From Streptomyces sp. NBC_01497 (GTDB lineage Bacteria > Actinomycetota > Actinomycetes > Streptomycetales > Streptomycetaceae): a DNA stretch of 64,000 bases. Location: NCBI RefSeq assembly GCF_036250695.1, contig NZ_CP109427.1:558001-622000 (forward strand), read 5' to 3'. Both the position numbers and the translations under genes were made by a program. This document shows positions 6,413-15,223 of this stretch, piece after piece (the stretch's first letter is position 1; each line of letters begins with the position of its first letter). The notes beneath the pieces were generated by a model that saw nothing but the letters and a program-made list of their open reading frames with translations, ran no database searches and was not told where the DNA came from.

Positions 6413-9214
6413 CTACCGCGCCGTCAGCGCGGGAACCCCCACTTCGCCGACGGCCATCTGACCACCGGTCTGGCCCCCGTTGTCGGGCAGGTCCGCCGTG
6501 ACGCGCACATACCGCGCCGTCACCGGCCTGTCGAGTTGGACACCGGTCAGTCCGGCCGCCGTGTCGGCGTGGCGGGCCACGGTGTACCAGGTCGAGCCGT
6601 CGACGGAGACGTCGACGTGGAAGTCCGTGGCGAACTTCCCCTCAGGCTGCTGGAGAGTGACCAGGTCGACCGACCGCGGCCGCGACAGGTCGACCTGCTG
6701 GCTCCAGCGGTACTGCCCGGTCGCCTGCGACCAGGTGCCCGGGTCCCCGTCGGTGGCGTACGAGGGCAGCGAGCCCGGCTGCATGTCCGCCTGGGTCCCG
6801 TCGATGAACAGGGCCTGGGTGGGGGCACCGAGAGCGAGGTCGGCGGCTCCGGGCACCGGCGCGTAGGCACCGACCTCCCCGATCGCCATCTGGTCGCCCC
6901 GCTGGCCCCCGCCGTCGGGCTTGTCGGCGACGACGCGCAGGTAGCGAGCGGTGACCGGAGTGGAGAACTGCACCGGAGTGGTGCCCCAGCCGCTCCCGGA
7001 GACGGTGCCGACGGTCGTGAAGTCCCTTCCGTTCGTGGAGGCGTCGATGTGGAAGTCGGTGGCGAAGTGCTGCTGCGGCATCCCCACCGTCACGGAACCG
7101 AGCGACTGCGCCTTCTTCAGGTCGACCACGAGCTGCCAGCGGAACTGACCGCTCGCCTGGACCCAGGTGCCGGGGTCCCCGTCCGTGGCCGCGGCCAGTC
7201 GGGTCCCCGGCTGCAGGTCGGCCGTGCTGCCGTCCAGGAACTGTGCCTGGACGGGCTTGCCCAGGGCGAGGTTGTCCGCGGCCGCTCCCGCCGGCGCCGC
7301 AGTCAGGTGCGCGTACCGCCCTTCGAGCCCGGCGTCGGCGATGAGCGCCGCCGGCACACCGGATCCGTCGGAGCCGACCTGGGTGTTGTCGAGGGTGAGG
7401 TTGTCGGGATTGCCGCAGGCCCAGTCCGGTGTGGTGTTCTCGACGTAGTTGCCGGTGAAGGAGAAGTTCCCGTACGGGAGGCTGTCCTCCTTGCACCCGC
7501 CCATGGAGAAGACGCCGTTGCCGAACATCGCGTTGCCCTTGAGGGTGACGTTCTGGCTGCCGCCGTCGGTATAGATGGCGTGACCGCCGCCCGCGCTGTT
7601 GCCGTCGCGGACCACGTTGCCGCTGACCAGCAGGCCGTCGGCGATCGAGTCGCCCTGCTGTCCGAGGACGTAGATGCCGCCGCCGTCGGAGCGCAGTTGC
7701 ATGTGGTCGAAGACCAGGTTGTCGAGGATCTTGTTCCCGCTGGTCTTCGTGTCGGTGTGTCCCCAGCCCCAGTTGGAGCTGATGCCGCTGTACGGGACGT
7801 CGTTGACCTGGTTGTGCTCGATCACGTCGTCCCGGGTGTAGCCCTGGAAGATGCCCACCCCACCCGTGTAGTCGACCGCGACGTTGTGCACCCAGTTGTC
7901 CGCGACGGTGTTGCGGGCCGGCAGCAGCGAGACGTCCGCGGGAGCCGCGTCGGTGCCGTTGCCGATCTCGACGCCGTTCCCGGAGATGTCGGTGAACACG
8001 TTGCCCTGAAGCGTCGAGTCGTCGACGTCGCGGCCGAGTTGCAGACCGGCCGCCCCCAGGTGCTGGAAGGTGCCGTCCGTGATGGCCAGACCCTTGGTGT
8101 GGTCGAAGACCACGTTGCCGGGCGTCATCGTCCAGTTGCCGTACGGGCAGGTGCCGGGGTCCGTGGTGGAGTAGCGGTCACAGGATCCCTGCTTCTCCCA
8201 GGCGTCGTCGCCCGTCAGATGCATATTGGCCTGGACCTCGGAGAAGCCGTCGAGCCCGTTGGGATCGGTCCAGCCGCCGTACTCGAAGGATATGCCGCTG
8301 AACGCGAGCCCCGTCAGGGGGCGGGCTTCGGTTCCCGTTCCGGAGACCAGGGTCTGCAGCCGCGGGAGCTCCACGTCGGCCGCGCCGAGGTCCTGACCCT
8401 CACGGGGCTTGTAGTAGATGGTGTGGGCCGACTTGTCGAGGTACCACTCGCCGGGGTCGTTCAGCAGTTCCTTGGCGTTCTCGACGTAGGTGGGCAGGTC
8501 GGCGTTGACGCCGTAGCGCTTCCTGGTCGAGTTGTCGAAGCAGGGCTGGTCCATGGTGACCGCCGTGCCCGAGACGGAGGCCACACCGCAGTAGATCTCG
8601 GTCCAGCCCACGTCGTAGACGAACTGGGTGTCGGAGATGTTCTTCCAGGCGTCCAGAGCCGTGTTGGAGGTGGTGTAGCCGGTGGCGGTACGGGTGAACT
8701 GCGTCGGGGCGGCCCCCCGGGCGCGAACGCCGCGGACTCCGTCCACGTACAGCTGCCGGGTGTCCGTGCCGGCCGGCACCGTGGCCTGCCACACGCCGTC
8801 GGCGTCCTTCTTCCATCCCTGGACGCGTTCACCGCCGCTGAGCACCGGGTGCGCGCCGGGCGCCGCCGCGTAGGTGACGGTGTGGCCGTCGCGCTCGCCG
8901 TCACCCTTCGCGGCGTCGAAGGCGAGCGTCCGGTCGAGCCGGTAGGTACCGCCCGCGAGGACCACCCGGATGTCGCTCCGTTGCGTACGGGTCGCGGCCC
9001 GCACCTCGCTCTGCGCGGTCGTCAGCGCGCAGGGCCGGCCGGGCGAGCAGGTGTCGCCGTGTCCGTCGGGTGCGACGGAGTACGTGAGGGGGCCGGCGGC
9101 ACCGGCCGCCGGGGCCGCGACCGCCCCACCCGTGGAGAGGAAACCTGAGAGCAGGGCCACGGTCGCGCCGATGCTCGCGCAGAGGCCGAGGCGCCATGGT
9201 CGGTGTTCGGACAT
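6413..9214 (-). CDS. Secreted right-handed beta-helix protein with two C-terminal discoidin (F5/8 type C) domains
   Basis: This 933-residue exported protein has a signal peptide (to ~residue 34), a region from about residue 40 to 650 rich in short Asn/Gly/Val strands typical of parallel beta-helix carbohydrate-active enzymes, and two tandem discoidin-like domains. Each of these begins with a LALGKP/LALGAP block, has ATDGDPGTW, and ends in MAIGEVGAY/MAVGEVGVP. Such domains usually bind carbohydrate. The N-terminal element LYVDGVRGVRARG is reminiscent of large beta-helix glycosidases such as GH141, but I cannot assign a family by eye. The start MSEHRPW (9214) follows CGGGAG. The next genes upstream on the same strand encode a sugar importer, so it probably breaks down or holds the polymer whose products are imported. 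Confidence 0.85.
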   Translation of the reverse strand: MSEHRPWRLGLCASIGATVALLSGFLSTGGAVAAPAAGAAGPLTYSVAPDGHGDTCSPGRPCALTTAQSEVRAATRTQRSDIRVVLAGGTYRLDRTLAFDAAKGDGERDGHTVTYAAAPGAHPVLSGGERVQGWKKDADGVWQATVPAGTDTRQLYVDGVRGVRARGAAPTQFTRTATGYTTSNTALDAWKNISDTQFVYDVGWTEIYCGVASVSGTAVTMDQPCFDNSTRKRYGVNADLPTYVENAKELLNDPGEWYLDKSAHTIYYKPREGQDLGAADVELPRLQTLVSGTGTEARPLTGLAFSGISFEYGGWTDPNGLDGFSEVQANMHLTGDDAWEKQGSCDRYSTTDPGTCPYGNWTMTPGNVVFDHTKGLAITDGTFQHLGAAGLQLGRDVDDSTLQGNVFTDISGNGVEIGNGTDAAPADVSLLPARNTVADNWVHNVAVDYTGGVGIFQGYTRDDVIEHNQVNDVPYSGISSNWGWGHTDTKTSGNKILDNLVFDHMQLRSDGGGIYVLGQQGDSIADGLLVSGNVVRDGNSAGGGHAIYTDGGSQNVTLKGNAMFGNGVFSMGGCKEDSLPYGNFSFTGNYVENTTPDWACGNPDNLTLDNTQVGSDGSGVPAALIADAGLEGRYAHLTAAPAGAAADNLALGKPVQAQFLDGSTADLQPGTRLAAATDGDPGTWVQASGQFRWQLVVDLKKAQSLGSVTVGMPQQHFATDFHIDASTNGRDFTTVGTVSGSGWGTTPVQFSTPVTARYLRVVADKPDGGGQRGDQMAIGEVGAYAPVPGAADLALGAPTQALFIDGTQADMQPGSLPSYATDGDPGTWSQATGQYRWSQQVDLSRPRSVDLVTLQQPEGKFATDFHVDVSVDGSTWYTVARHADTAAGLTGVQLDRPVTARYVRVTADLPDNGGQTGGQMAVGEVGVPALTAR

Positions 9215-9558
9215 GTGTGCACTCCCGAGACGTCGTCGATTCGAGATGGAGGGGAGATTTCCTGGTACCGGGGACGGGCATCGGGCGGACACCCGTCCCG
9301 GTGTGACGTGTGACGTGTGACGTGTGACGTGTGCTGCGTGCTGCGTGCTGCGTGCTGCGTGCTGCGGCCGCCTCCCCGGCCGGGAGGGTTGTCATGGGCA
9401 GCCGGGAGCTCCGCGTCGGCACGGTGTGTCCGGCGGGCGCGGTGTGCCCGGAGTGTGAGGGTGAAGGTGGGGATGGGGCCGGAGCGGGAAGGTCGCCCGT
9501 GCCGCGTCGCGCGCGACCGGTCGGCCCTTGTGCGCTCAGGCGCGATCCGGCCGCCGGG
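9215..9558. other. Intergenic region between importer and beta-helix gene
   Basis: This stretch holds two adjacent heptanucleotide arrays (listed separately) and otherwise no gene I can support. The promoter or processing site for the beta-helix gene must be here. No clear terminator follows the permease, so read-through from the importer operon is possible. Confidence 0.5.
9301..9365. repeat. Two adjoining heptanucleotide tandem arrays
   Basis: Four perfect copies of GTGTGAC (9301-9328) are followed, after GT, by five perfect copies of GTGCTGC (9331-9365). Both units are 7 bp. The arrays lie about 90-150 bases upstream of the beta-helix start codon, in its leader or promoter region. Confidence 0.9.
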
Positions 9559-10470
9559 TCACTCCTTCGTGGCTCCGGCGAGCATCCCCGAGACGAGGGT
9601 CCGCTGCGAGAAGAGGAAGAGGACCAGGACGGGCAGGACGGCGATCACGATCGCCAGGGCGAGTTCCGGAATGGTGATGTCCAGGCCCGCACCCGCCACG
9701 GGATTGAAGGAGGGGGTCGACGTGAGCAACTGGTTCAGGCCGACCTGGAGCGGGAACTCGTTGCTGTTGGGCAGGACGAGATAGGGCAGGAAGAAGTTGT
9801 TCCAGTTGCCGACGAAGCTGAAGAACGCGACGAGTCCGATCACCGGCTTGGCGAGCGGGAGCGCGATGCGCGTCAACAGCTGCCACTCGTTGCAGCCGTC
9901 CATCCGCGCGGCGGACAGCAGGTCGCGCGGCAGGCTCGTGGCGAAGTAGATGTACACGAGGTACACACCGAACGGGTAGAACGAGAAGGGCAGGATCACC
10001 GACCACACGGTGCCGATCAGGTGGAACTTGTTGAGTTCCAGGAAGACCGGCAGGACAAGGGTCGCCGACGGCATGATCATGGTCACCAGCGTGATCATGA
10101 GGAGGGTCTTGCGGCCCCGGAACCTCGTCAGCGCGAGAGCGTAACCCGCGGGCACGCTGGCGGCCAGGGTCAGCACCAGCGAACCGCCCGCGTAGATGGC
10201 GGAGTTGCGCAGCCAGGTCAGCATCGCGCCGTTCTGGAAGGCGAACAGGTGCCGCCATGCCGCCCCGAACTGGCCGAACGACCCGAACGACAGCGGTGCG
10301 TCATGGACGATCTGGTCCGCGGTCTTCGACGGCGCGAGCAGCACCCAGATCACCGGGAGCACGAAGAACACCAGGAGAACGGCCAGCAGGACGCCTACGA
10401 CCAGGAGGGACACCGCGCGACGTGGGGCACGGCCGGATGTGGGCCGTCGCGCGGCCACGTGCATTGTCAT
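9559..10470 (-). CDS. Carbohydrate ABC transporter permease (MalG/CUT1 type)
   Basis: The protein of 303 residues has about six hydrophobic segments and the cytoplasmic EAA-type loop (ARMDGCNEWQLLTRIALPLAKP) that docks onto the transport ATPase. Its start overlaps the stop of the upstream permease (ATGA), showing translational coupling. It is the last gene of the binding protein-permease-permease unit. The ATPase is not encoded here. Confidence 0.92.
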   Translation of the reverse strand: MTMHVAARRPTSGRAPRRAVSLLVVGVLLAVLLVFFVLPVIWVLLAPSKTADQIVHDAPLSFGSFGQFGAAWRHLFAFQNGAMLTWLRNSAIYAGGSLVLTLAASVPAGYALALTRFRGRKTLLMITLVTMIMPSATLVLPVFLELNKFHLIGTVWSVILPFSFYPFGVYLVYIYFATSLPRDLLSAARMDGCNEWQLLTRIALPLAKPVIGLVAFFSFVGNWNNFFLPYLVLPNSNEFPLQVGLNQLLTSTPSFNPVAGAGLDITIPELALAIVIAVLPVLVLFLFSQRTLVSGMLAGATKE

Positions 10471-11399
10471 TTCTCATCCAACCTGAACATGCTGGAACGC
10501 GAGACGAGGAGGCCGGCGGCGATGAGGCCGACGGCCAGCAGGAACACCGAGATGGCGGCCGCGCCGTTGAAGTCGCCCTGCTGGAAGGCGAAGACGTAGG
10601 CCAACTGGTTGGGCGACCAGGTAGGACTGACGCGCCCCAGGCTGGCCGTCTGGAGGAGTTGCGGTTCCACGAACAACTGTGTGCCGGAGGCGAACGCGAG
10701 GATCGTCATGTAGACGATCCACTGCCGGACCATCGGGATCTGCACCGACCACGCGATGCGCCACGGCCCCGCACCGTCCACCCGGGCGGCCTCGATCACC
10801 TCGTCCGGGATGTTGTTGAGCGCGCCGTACATCACCACGATCCAGCCGCCCGCGCCGGTCCAGAACGCGATCAGCAGGAAGATCACCGGAAGGTTGCCCG
10901 GGGACAGGACCGCCGCGAAGCTGTTCATGCCCAGGGCGCTCAGCAGCCACGACACGGGACTGACGTCGGGGTCCAGCATGAACAGCCACACCAGCACGCT
11001 CGCCACGCCGGCCAGGGCGCCCGGTATGTAGTAGAGGAAGCGCAGTACGGCCGAGGTGCGTGGTCCGACCCGGCTGCGCAGCAGCACCGCGGACAGGACC
11101 GTGAGGACGACCAGAACCACCAGCCAGAGCACGAGGTAGATCAGGATGTGCTCGAAGGCAGGCAGGAAGCGGTAGTCCTTCGCCACCTTGACGAACTGGT
11201 TGAGGCCCGTGAACTGGCCCATGCTGTTGGTGAACGCCAGGTAGAACGCGTAGCAGGTGGGGAAGACCCCGAACGCCAGCAGGAACAGGGTGTATCCCGC
11301 GACGAAGAGGTAGCCCGCCCGGCCCCCCGACCGACGCCGCGGCCCGGCGTCGGTGCGGGAGGCGGGCACGACGACGCGCTGGGTCTCCAGCAGCGTCAT
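10467..11399 (-). CDS. Carbohydrate ABC transporter permease (MalF/CUT1 type)
   Basis: The 310-residue membrane protein has a basic N-terminal tail, about six membrane segments and the EAA loop EAARVDGAGPWRIAWSVQIP. It pairs with the downstream MalG-type protein to form the channel. Both its start and its stop overlap the neighbouring genes by ATGA, so the three importer genes are tightly coupled. Confidence 0.92.
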   Translation of the reverse strand: MTLLETQRVVVPASRTDAGPRRRSGGRAGYLFVAGYTLFLLAFGVFPTCYAFYLAFTNSMGQFTGLNQFVKVAKDYRFLPAFEHILIYLVLWLVVLVVLTVLSAVLLRSRVGPRTSAVLRFLYYIPGALAGVASVLVWLFMLDPDVSPVSWLLSALGMNSFAAVLSPGNLPVIFLLIAFWTGAGGWIVVMYGALNNIPDEVIEAARVDGAGPWRIAWSVQIPMVRQWIVYMTILAFASGTQLFVEPQLLQTASLGRVSPTWSPNQLAYVFAFQQGDFNGAAAISVFLLAVGLIAAGLLVSRSSMFRLDEK

Positions 11400-12799
11400 T
11401 TGCCGGCCACCTGGTAGCCGTTCGCCCGGGCCTCGTCACTGATGGCCTTCTGCCAGGCCGGCAGGGTCGAGGTGAGGCTGTGACCCGCGGTGAGGGCGGG
11501 CAGCACGATGCTCGACCAGGCGGTGGCGTCGGAGAACTTCGTGGTGGCCCAGCCGGTCCACACCGACTGCGCGGCCTGCTCGAACGGCGTGCTGACGTCG
11601 TCGGCGAAGTAGTCGCTGTTCGCCGGGTTCGCCAGCCACGCCTTCGCCGCCGGGGTGTAGGCCGGGTAGGTCGGAGCCGTCGCCTGGTTGTCGTTCGACG
11701 TCGTCAGCCAGGTGGCGAGGGCGGCCGACGCCTTCAGGTTGGCGCTGTGCGAGGAGACCATCCACACTCCGCCGCCGACGTTGCCGGTCGCGGGTGCGGT
11801 GTCACCGGGCCAGGTGAGCGGCGGTGCCGCGGCCACCTGCTTGGCGGGGGTCTTGAAGGCCGTCTTGAACAGGTACTGGCCGTACCAGGAGGGGCCGACC
11901 GCCATCAGGACCTTGCTGCCGCTGTTCTTGGCGAAGCCCTGGCTGAAGAAGCCCTGCTTGCTGACCGCCTTCGCCGAGATCAGGCCGTCGAGGAGGGAGG
12001 ACATCCGGGTGCAGTGCGAGTCCCCCAGGTCGACACGGAGGGTGCCCGGCTTCGTCTGGTCGAACGCGGGGCACTGGCTGGACCAGAAGTACGACTCCTG
12101 GGAGTTGGTGTCACCGACCGATCCCACGAGGTAGCCGGGGTGCTCCTTGGCGACCTTCTTGCCGAGGGCCTCGTACTGGGGCCAGGTGGTGGGGACCGAA
12201 TAACCCCATTTGTCCATCAGGGACTTGTTGTACCAGAGCACCACTTGCGCGATGTCGTTGCGCAGGCAGTAGGTGTGCCCGTCGTACTGGCATGGGGTGA
12301 GCGAGCCCTTGGCGAAGCCGTCCAGCGTCGCCTGGGGGACGAGGCCGTTCTCGTCGACGGGCGCGGCGAACGCCGTGGCGCCCGGCTTGGTCGGCTGCGA
12401 GGCCCAGGTGGTGTCGTTCGGGGTGCCGAAGACGACGTCGGGCCAGCCCTTGCCCACCCGGTCGAACAGCTGCACCTTCGTCTGGAGGTAGGTGGACCCG
12501 TCGGCCCCGCCGTCGTAGGTGACGACGTTCATCTTCACATCCGGATGCGCCTTCTCGTACTTCTGCACCGAGGGGAGGCGGGTGGAGTCGGTCCAGACGG
12601 TGATCTCGGAGCCGGCCTTCTGCGGCGGGGCCTTGAAGGTGGACGCCTGTGCCGTCGAGGCGTGGGACGAAGCACCGGGCGTCGGGTCGGCGCTGGCGCA
12701 ACCCGCCAGTACGACCGTGACGGCGCACAGGGCCAGTGCCCCGAGCTTGGTCGTGCGCCGTCCGCGGTGCCGCTCGGTAGGAGATCCGGAAGACCTCAT
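11396..12799 (-). CDS. Sugar-binding lipoprotein of an ABC importer
   Basis: This extracellular solute-binding protein (467 residues) has a lipoprotein signal: a basic start, a hydrophobic core and the lipobox LAGC (Cys about residue 33), followed by a Ser/Ala/Thr linker. The mature part shows the features of sugar-binding family 1 (ITVWTDSTRLPSVQKYEKAHPD near the N-terminus, an internal WGYSVPTTWPQYEALGKK block). ATG 12799 follows AGAAAGG. It should be anchored outside the membrane and capture the oligosaccharide for the two permeases. The mature protein is somewhat longer than many family members. Confidence 0.92.
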   Translation of the reverse strand: MRSSGSPTERHRGRRTTKLGALALCAVTVVLAGCASADPTPGASSHASTAQASTFKAPPQKAGSEITVWTDSTRLPSVQKYEKAHPDVKMNVVTYDGGADGSTYLQTKVQLFDRVGKGWPDVVFGTPNDTTWASQPTKPGATAFAAPVDENGLVPQATLDGFAKGSLTPCQYDGHTYCLRNDIAQVVLWYNKSLMDKWGYSVPTTWPQYEALGKKVAKEHPGYLVGSVGDTNSQESYFWSSQCPAFDQTKPGTLRVDLGDSHCTRMSSLLDGLISAKAVSKQGFFSQGFAKNSGSKVLMAVGPSWYGQYLFKTAFKTPAKQVAAAPPLTWPGDTAPATGNVGGGVWMVSSHSANLKASAALATWLTTSNDNQATAPTYPAYTPAAKAWLANPANSDYFADDVSTPFEQAAQSVWTGWATTKFSDATAWSSIVLPALTAGHSLTSTLPAWQKAISDEARANGYQVAGK

Positions 12800-12887
12800 T
12801 GTCTTGCCTTTCTGCTGCGTGTACGTGGGTGCGCCGGGGAGGGCGCGGGAAGGGACCAGCCGGCGGACGCGCCGCCGTGGCGTGCCG

Positions 12888-13985
12888 TCAGCGGGCCTGT
12901 TCGACGAAGCGCTGGAGTTCGCTGCCGTAGCCGAAGTCCAGTGGCAGGGCGATCCCCGGTCCGGTGGGGGCGTGGACCAGACCCTGGTCGTCGACGTGCC
13001 GTTCACGGACGACCCGGGTCGAGGTGACCAGGGACTCGTAGTAGGTGGTGTTCGAGATGGCCATGCACAAGTGGTGGTTGGGGATGTCGGACCCGTGCAC
13101 CTCCGCACGCACGCGGAACGCGTCGGCCAGGTGCGCGGTGCGCATGGCGCCCGTGATCCCCCCGCGGAGCGTGGTGCCCGCGCGCACACCGAAGGTGGCG
13201 GCCCCGGCCCTGATGAAGTCGGCCGAGTTCATGTGCGCGCCGTCCGACGTCTCGGCGACCAGGAGGGGTACGGACACGGATTCCGCGAGTTTCTGGTAGG
13301 CGCTGACACTGAACTCGCGCATCGGCTCCTCGTACCAGAGGTAGTCGGCCTCGGACAGTGCCCTGCCGAGGACGATGGCGTCGGGCAGGTCGAACCCGGC
13401 GGAGCCGTCGTACATCAGCGGGACGTCGGGCCCCACGTGGGCGCGCAGTGCCTGGCACAGCTTCGCGTCGCGCCGCGCGTCGCCCCAGGCGTGGAGCTTG
13501 ATGCCCCGGTAGCCGAGCGCGAGGCACTGGTCCGCCACATCGAGGAACTCCTCGGTCGTGGCGAAGGTCGAGGTGGACGCGTAGGCGGGTATCTCCTCGC
13601 GGAAGCCCCCGAGGAGACGCCACACCGGCTGGTCGTGGACCCGTCCCGCGAGGTCCCACAGGGCGATGTCCATGAGGCCCAGCGTGGGGAGCGGGAGTTC
13701 GTGGATGCGGTCCAGCTCCCACACCCGGTGCCAGAGCCACTCCCGCTGGAACGGGTCCGCACCGATCAACTCGTCACGGAAGACCCGGTCCACGAGATCC
13801 TGGAGGGTCACGGCGGCTCCCGGTCGGGCGAACACCGCAACGCCTTCGGCTCCTTCGTCGGTTCCGATGCGCAGGACCGCGCCGTCGCCCTTCGGTGCGC
13901 TCCCGCTCAGCCCCTGCCGCCAGGAGAACGGCGGATCGGCCGGGGGAACGTCGATCCGGTGAACCTCGACATGAGTGATCTTCAT
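12888..13985 (-). CDS. Enolase-superfamily acid-sugar dehydratase/racemase (mandelate racemase-like)
   Basis: This 365-residue protein has the two-domain layout of the mandelate racemase/muconate lactonizing family. Metal ligands fit Asp193 (MYDGSAGFD), Glu219 or Glu220 (WYEEPM) and Glu245 (VAETSDG). A catalytic KxH pair (Lys163, His165 in GIKLHAWG) and His297 (AEVHGSD) match the mandelate racemase subgroup, in which such enzymes mostly dehydrate sugar acids. It is 88 bases upstream of the binding-protein gene on the same strand, so probably first in the operon. The product of polymer breakdown may therefore be oxidised to a sugar acid and dehydrated here. The exact substrate cannot be read. 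Confidence 0.88.
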   Translation of the reverse strand: MKITHVEVHRIDVPPADPPFSWRQGLSGSAPKGDGAVLRIGTDEGAEGVAVFARPGAAVTLQDLVDRVFRDELIGADPFQREWLWHRVWELDRIHELPLPTLGLMDIALWDLAGRVHDQPVWRLLGGFREEIPAYASTSTFATTEEFLDVADQCLALGYRGIKLHAWGDARRDAKLCQALRAHVGPDVPLMYDGSAGFDLPDAIVLGRALSEADYLWYEEPMREFSVSAYQKLAESVSVPLLVAETSDGAHMNSADFIRAGAATFGVRAGTTLRGGITGAMRTAHLADAFRVRAEVHGSDIPNHHLCMAISNTTYYESLVTSTRVVRERHVDDQGLVHAPTGPGIALPLDFGYGSELQRFVEQAR

Positions 13986-14249
13986 CCTTGCTTTCTGTTC
14001 TGTGAAACGGGCGGGCGGCTTCAGGGCGACGCCCTGCGGACGTCAGGGAGCCCGCGGGCCCGGGTCTCGCGGATGCCGTGCCGCCGCGGGGCCGGGGCCC
14101 GTCGTGGGCCGGCGGCGATGCGGACGGAGGCGGGGCCGTGACCACGCGAGGGTGCACGGCTCAAGGGGAACGCCGGAAGAGCGGGAGAACGAAGCGACCG
14201 AAGAAACCATTCTTCGCATGCTTGTTCACACCGATGGCGGGTTCATGCT
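13986..14249. other. Promoter region of the dehydratase-importer operon
   Basis: No gene is seen. The region contains the inverted repeat at 14199-14216 and a few AT-rich patches directly upstream of the dehydratase start (13986-14010). It should hold the promoter of the dehydratase operon. Confidence 0.45.
14199..14216. promoter_or_regulatory. Inverted repeat, candidate GntR operator
   Basis: CGAAGAA (14199-14205), ACCA, TTCTTCG (14210-14216): perfect 7-bp arms. It lies about 214 bases upstream of the dehydratase start and between that operon and the GntR-type regulator gene. A role as the regulator's site is inference. Confidence 0.45.
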
Positions 14250-14277
14250 GCGGCGCGCCGAGCAGTCGGCGCGCCGC
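14250..14277 (-). terminator. Terminator downstream of the GntR-type gene
   Basis: A perfect 12-bp stem GCGGCGCGCCGA/TCGGCGCGCCGC with a GCAG tetraloop lies about 100 bases past the stop of the minus-strand regulator gene. Confidence 0.7.
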
Positions 14278-14380
14278 GGGCCTCACACCGCCGAACCTCA
14301 GCGGTGCCGGGCGGGGCGTCCCGTACGTTCACACCGGGGCGGCGAAGGGCGCACTCCCGATGGTGGTGCCACGGTCGGAT

Positions 14381-15223
14381 CTACGAGGCTGACACCTCCG
14401 GCGGTGGTTCCTGGGCGACTCCGCCGTCCGCCCTGCGGGGCCCAGGAGCGGCGGCGGGCGGTGAGGTCAGGTTGAAGAGCCGGTCGCGGATCTTACGTTC
14501 GACCTGCTGACGCGTCGTGTCGATGTGCGCCTGCATCAGCTCTGCCGCCTTCTCCGCGTCGCCCGAGGCGATGGCGTCGGCGATGGCGAGGTGCTGCCGT
14601 CCCGCCGCCTCAAGCGACCCCGGCACATCACCGTGGAACAGGAGGATGTCGGTCTGGGACATCAGCCTGCGGATGGTGGTGACGCCAGAGCGCAGGAAGA
14701 CGTTGTGCGCGGCGACACTCACGGAGTCGTGGAACAGTTCGTCGGTCGCGGCGAACCCCTGCACGTCGCCGGCGAGCCCCGCCGTGTGGGACTCCTCGGC
14801 GCTCTCGCAGATGGCCCGCACCTCGATCGGGGTGGCGAGGCCGGCAGCCTTGCGGGCCGTGTCGGACTCGATCAGATGCCGGTAGTCGATCAGCATCATC
14901 ACGTGTTCCATGCTGGTCGGCTGGAAGTGCGCGAGCCGGTCGTCGTTCAGCGCGCCGGGCGAGGCCGCGACGAAGATCCCGGCCCCCCTGCGCACACTCA
15001 GCCGCCCGATCGCCGCGAGCACCTTGATCGCTTCGCGCGTCACGTTGCGGGTGGCTCCGAGGATCAGCGCGAGTCCCTGCTCGGTCGGGAGCCGGTCGCC
15101 CGGCATGAGGTCCTGCTCGGCGATGTACGTGAGCAGTTGCTCCGCGACCAGCTCGTATCCCGGCCGGTACGCGGTGGCCGGCTCCTTGGCCCCCTCGGAC
15201 GGGGTAACGCTTTCGCCAGACAC
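14381..15223 (-). CDS. GntR-family regulator, FadR/FCD subfamily
   Basis: The 280-residue regulator has a winged helix-turn-helix at about residues 22-85 (GDRLPTEQGLALILGATRNVTREAIKVL...GRLSVRRGAGIFV) and an all-helical FCD ligand domain in the C-terminal half (His in DELFHDSVSVAAHN and HLAIADAI, likely metal or acid binding). I chose GTG 15223 because GAGGGAG is 6 bases upstream; longer forms start in a non-conserved stretch. FCD regulators often sense sugar acids or other organic acids, which matches the adjacent dehydratase-importer operon. It probably represses that operon. Confidence 0.88.
   Translation of the reverse strand: MSGESVTPSEGAKEPATAYRPGYELVAEQLLTYIAEQDLMPGDRLPTEQGLALILGATRNVTREAIKVLAAIGRLSVRRGAGIFVAASPGALNDDRLAHFQPTSMEHVMMLIDYRHLIESDTARKAAGLATPIEVRAICESAEESHTAGLAGDVQGFAATDELFHDSVSVAAHNVFLRSGVTTIRRLMSQTDILLFHGDVPGSLEAAGRQHLAIADAIASGDAEKAAELMQAHIDTTRQQVERKIRDRLFNLTSPPAAAPGPRRADGGVAQEPPPEVSAS

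Noticed and set aside
5897..9148. A plus-strand open frame of over 1000 codons opposite the beta-helix gene.
   Set aside because: High-GC antisense artefact. The minus strand has a signal peptide, discoidin domains and a ribosome binding site; the plus frame has only Val/Arg/Gly-rich low-complexity sequence.
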